Assembly: GCA_039029535.1 (NCBI GenBank)
Contig: JBCCFW010000018.1
Span: 7,743 to 71,742 of the forward strand
DNA: 64,000 nucleotides
Origin: JBCCFW01 sp039029535
GTDB lineage: Bacteria > Acidobacteriota > JBCCFW01
Reading direction: 5' to 3'
A program made the translations under genes and the position numbers. The first letter of the stretch is position 1, and each line of letters starts with the position of its first letter. Below the pieces are notes generated by a model. The model saw only the letters and a list, made by a program, of their open reading frames with translations. It made no database searches and had not been told where the DNA came from. Positions 61,324-64,000 of the stretch are shown here, in pieces.

Positions 61324-63512
61324 GAGGAAGCGTGCCCTGCCGATCCCGTGGCCGCCAGCTCGAGCAACAACCGGGACAGCTCCCGCCAGTGCCGCTGCGG
61401 CAGGGCGTCGTGCCCTCCCGTCCTCACCGCCTGCACGACCGCGTCGAGCTGCTCGGCGTGGCCCTTCCCGCCACCGCTGAAGCGCTGACGACGTCCTCCC
61501 GAGTCGACCCGCAAGGTGGCGAAGTCATCGAGCTCTGCCGACAGGCCGCCCGCGTGGACCTCCAGCCTCTCCTTGCTCCAGCGACTCGAGCCCGCCGTCG
61601 TGTAGAGGAGCTGGCCCATCGACCCGTCGGCCAGCTCGAGCTGCACGGCGAGGTCGCAGTCCGGAGTCCCCCGTCGCGTGAGACGCCGCGCCGACACGAG
61701 ACCCGGATCACCGGCCAGGTACGAGAGAAGGTCGAGAAAGTGACCGCACTCCCCGACCAGTCGCCCGCCACCCACCTCCGGATCGTCGAGCCAGTGCCCC
61801 TGCGGCAGCGGACGCGCGCAGACCCGGTAGCTCATGAGCACCGGACCCCGTCCGCGGAGCTGCTGGGCGAGCTCCTGCGCGAGCTTCGAGTGCCGACGGT
61901 TGTAGCCCACGGCGAGCAGGCCGGGCGCGACGTCAGCGACGGCCTCCAGCCGCGCGAGCTGCTCGAGACGCAACGCCAACGGCTTCTCGACCAGCACGTG
62001 CCGACCGGTGGCCAGGACGCGAGCGGCCAGCTCGGCGTGGAGGTCGTGCCGGGTGAGCACGAGGACGAGCTGCACGTTCGGATCGTCGAGGACGGCCTCC
62101 AGGGCCGTGCCGTGCTCGTCGAAGCCGTGGCGACGGGCGACCTGCTCCGAGCTGGCACCGTGCGCCGTGACCACGTGGCGTCGGTGACAGCGAGGATGCC
62201 GCGCCAGGAGCGGGAGCAGCGTCCCCCGCGCGAAGGCTCCGGCCCCCACCACCGCCACGCCCAGCGGCGCGTCGTCCGCCGGACGAAGAGCGGTCTCGGG
62301 GGGGTCGGGAAGCTCGTCGGTCGAGTCGGGCCCGACGACCGTCGGGACGGGCCCTCCCGTGTCCTCTTCTCTTGCCGGGGCCGGAGCACCGTGATCGAGG
62401 AGGATGCCGAGCGGTCGCCAGCCGTCCTCTTCGATGAGGGCCTCGTAGGCCTCGGCTCCGCGCTCCAGCGGGAGCTCCTTCTCGATGAGGCTCTCGAGAT
62501 CGATGCTGCCCTCGGACAGGAGCTGGAGGAACGCGTCGAGGTTGCGCGTGACGGTCCAGCGCACCTGACCGATGGGGTAGTCGCGCGCCCGGTCCTCGAA
62601 GTCGGGGTCGTGACGACCGGGCCCGTAGCTGCGAGCGATCCGCAGCTCGAGCTCCTTGGCGTAGGCGATCTCCCTCGGCAATGCGTGGGGCACGAGCCCC
62701 ACTGCCACCACGCGACCGCGATCGCGCGCTGCGCCGGCCGCCGCGACCATGGGACCGTCATCCCGCGAGCTCGCCGCGACGATGACCGAGTCGACGCCGA
62801 CGCCGTCGGAGAACGCCAACGCCGCCGCCGCCTGTTCGTTGGGGTCGACGGTCGCGACCGCCTCGAAGCCCTGAAGACGCGCCAGCTCGACGCGGCGCGG
62901 ATCCGGGTCGAATCCGATCACGCGCGCACCGGCCGTCGCGAGGAGCTGGGCGCAAAGCTGTCCGACCAGGCCGAGGCCGATGACGGCGTGTCGTTCGGCG
63001 AGACCGGGCTCAGCCAAGCGCGTCGCATGGAGCGCCACGCTGCCGAGGGTGCCGAAGGCCGCCAAGCGCAGCGGCACGCCCGACGGGACCGGCACGACGA
63101 AGGCCGCCGGCACGCAGGCGAGCTCGGAGTGAGACGCGTGGCCCTCGCCGGCACAGGCCACCGCCTGCCCCACCTCGAAGAGGCCCTCGAGACCGGGCCC
63201 CACCCGAAGGACGTGACCGGCCGACGAATAGCCGAGAGCACCGGTCGACTCGCGCTTCGCCTCGACCGCGTTCCAGGCCGCTCGAAGACCGTCGCGACGC
63301 ACCGTGTCGATGAGACGACGCACGAGGTCGGGTCGCGAACGGGCCGTGGCCAACAAGGAATCACGGCCGAGCCGGAGCTGATGGCCCTCGGTTCCCGGCG
63401 AGATCGCGGAGAACGCCGTGCGCACGAGGAGAGTCCCCGGCCGCAGGGCGGGCTCGGGGAGCTCGGCCAGGCGCACCTGGCCGCTCTTTCGGTCGAGAAG
63501 TAGTTGGCGCAC
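61320..63512 (-). CDS. bi-domain oxidoreductase (Zn-type ADH + Gfo/Idh/MocA)
   Basis: 730 aa, GTG start. The N-terminal ~375 residues form a medium-chain (Zn-type ADH-like) dehydrogenase: SAISPGTEGHQLRLGRDSLL, ALGYSSAGHVLRVGPGLEG and NAD-binding AVIGLGLVGQLCAQLLATAG. An acidic linker leads to a Gfo/Idh/MocA domain (VAVVGAGAFARGTLLPLLAR) with HVLVEKPLAL and GYNRRHSKLAQELAQ. Such fusions are seen in polysaccharide and sialic-acid-like sugar loci; the substrate is not clear. Its stop overlaps the DUF2203 start. Divergent from the FmdB-type gene by 63 nt. Confidence 0.88.
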   Translation of the reverse strand: MRQLLLDRKSGQVRLAELPEPALRPGTLLVRTAFSAISPGTEGHQLRLGRDSLLATARSRPDLVRRLIDTVRRDGLRAAWNAVEAKRESTGALGYSSAGHVLRVGPGLEGLFEVGQAVACAGEGHASHSELACVPAAFVVPVPSGVPLRLAAFGTLGSVALHATRLAEPGLAERHAVIGLGLVGQLCAQLLATAGARVIGFDPDPRRVELARLQGFEAVATVDPNEQAAAALAFSDGVGVDSVIVAASSRDDGPMVAAAGAARDRGRVVAVGLVPHALPREIAYAKELELRIARSYGPGRHDPDFEDRARDYPIGQVRWTVTRNLDAFLQLLSEGSIDLESLIEKELPLERGAEAYEALIEEDGWRPLGILLDHGAPAPAREEDTGGPVPTVVGPDSTDELPDPPETALRPADDAPLGVAVVGAGAFARGTLLPLLARHPRCHRRHVVTAHGASSEQVARRHGFDEHGTALEAVLDDPNVQLVLVLTRHDLHAELAARVLATGRHVLVEKPLALRLEQLARLEAVADVAPGLLAVGYNRRHSKLAQELAQQLRGRGPVLMSYRVCARPLPQGHWLDDPEVGGGRLVGECGHFLDLLSYLAGDPGLVSARRLTRRGTPDCDLAVQLELADGSMGQLLYTTAGSSRWSKERLEVHAGGLSAELDDFATLRVDSGGRRQRFSGGGKGHAEQLDAVVQAVRTGGHDALPQRHWRELSRLLLELAATGSAGHASS

Positions 63513-63575
63513 GGGCCGAACGAGCTCCGACGTGGGCCGCCCAAGGCCCCGTCACGCCGATGCTACTCTCTCGCC

Positions 63576-63872
63576 ATGCCCCTCTTCGACGTGACCTGTC
63601 AGGACTGTCAAAGCCGAGGCGAGACCCTCGTCCACTCGGGCCAACGACTTCGCTGTCCGTCCTGCAACAGCACTCGGGTCACCAAGGAGCTCTCGGCCTT
63701 CGCGGTGGGCGGCAGTTCCGTCGACCCGATGCCGTCGGGTGGGTGCGGGACTTGCGGACTTTGTTTTTTCATGCGCGCGCTTAGCAGCTCAAATCAGCGG
63801 GTGTTGCTAGCACGCAGGCTAGAAGCGGGAAAAAATCGGAAGTGGAGAAGGGATGAAACGATAGAGAGCTAA
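63576..63872 (+). CDS. FmdB-type zinc-ribbon protein, 3' end probably artefactual
   Basis: ATG 63576 begins MPLFDVTCQDCQSRGETLVH, then CPSCNSTRVTKELSAFAV, the two CxxC knuckles of the FmdB regulatory zinc-ribbon family. The native protein normally ends in a Gly/Cys-rich tail; here GGCGTCG is reached at about 63757 and the frame then runs into AT-rich sequence (LCFFMRALSSSNQRVLLARR...) to a stop at 63872. Only the first ~60 codons are trustworthy. Confidence 0.7.
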   Translation: MPLFDVTCQDCQSRGETLVHSGQRLRCPSCNSTRVTKELSAFAVGGSSVDPMPSGGCGTCGLCFFMRALSSSNQRVLLARRLEAGKNRKWRRDETIES

Positions 63873-64000
63873 CGCTAACTCAATGTGCGGATTAAATTTT
63901 GCCAGGGAGGCAGGGAGGCATTTTCTTTCCCGTGATACGTAGCCGTGAGTGTGTGAGTTTTTCGCAGAATGTATTTTTCTCCGAGGGGCTGGATTCTGGA
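63757..64000. other. low-GC tail, probable chimeric or foreign sequence
   Basis: From about 63757 the composition falls to about half G+C (by hand count 106 of 220 over the last 220 bases) against roughly two thirds in the rest of the window, with runs such as TTTGTTTTTTC, GGAAAAAATC and ATTAAATTTTG. No protein-like ORF continues. It breaks a conserved gene, which suggests a mis-joined contig end, a vector or adapter, or an insertion boundary. Confidence 0.6.

Noticed and set aside
61332..63503. 723-codon plus-strand frame opposite the bi-domain oxidoreductase
   Set aside because: Perfect shadow of a well-supported gene; no protein motifs.

Overview
This is a high-GC (roughly two thirds G+C), densely coded 64 kb window with short intergenic gaps, many GTG starts and frequent 1-4 nt stop/start overlaps. 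The gene content points to a large-genome Gram-negative environmental bacterium: hopanoid side-chain synthesis (HpnH), GDP-mannose dehydratase, a sigma-32-type sigma factor, a MacB-like ABC exporter, many Sec-exported proteins, CPBP proteases and a bi-domain sugar-type oxidoreductase. Acidobacteriota fits well, but Myxococcota or Planctomycetota cannot be excluded. No rRNA, tRNA, phage or CRISPR locus is visible.

Layout. 1-5.2 kb, minus strand: lon (C-terminus off the window), an MFS exporter and ligA, possibly one operon. 5.3-16 kb: housekeeping and small-regulon genes, namely a cupredoxin-like secreted protein, an orphan histidine kinase ending in a clear terminator, a CPBP protease overlapping a metallophosphoesterase, hpnH coupled to a small gene, an rpoH-type sigma factor, gmd, a small membrane protein, an RluA-family protein lacking the usual catalytic Asp, and a second CPBP protease. 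15.8-22.5 kb: secreted proteins of unknown function, with a tandem duplicate pair, a long carboxypeptidase-regulatory-like protein split by a frameshift, and a Cys-rich exported protein.

22.6-45 kb is the accessory part. It has a group of membrane-anchored pentapeptide-type proteins showing duplication, fusion and decay (22.9-28.3 kb). Next to them is a 7.3 kb gene for a Sec-exported, dockerin-like, RHS/YD-repeat protein ending in a Hint domain and a GIY-YIG nuclease-like tip, followed 9 nt later by a 93-aa candidate immunity gene and preceded, overlapping, by a 1417-aa secreted partner. This locus is the best candidate for an interesting system. It is followed by an XRE-TPR regulator translationally coupled to a small exported protein.

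45-50 kb: an efflux operon (membrane fusion protein, ATPase, two FtsX-like permeases) whose upstream region carries an array of six GGTNACC-type heptamers, then a VapBC-type toxin-antitoxin pair. 51.6-58.6 kb: two tandem paralogous secreted subtilisin-family (S8) proteases. 58.6-63.5 kb: a Pro/Ala-rich protein with ten copies of a GSTMM-containing motif, a DUF2203 protein and a bi-domain oxidoreductase. The last ~240 bp, inside an FmdB-type zinc-ribbon gene, drops to about half G+C and looks like foreign or mis-joined sequence.

All functional calls come from reading motifs; no database search was run.
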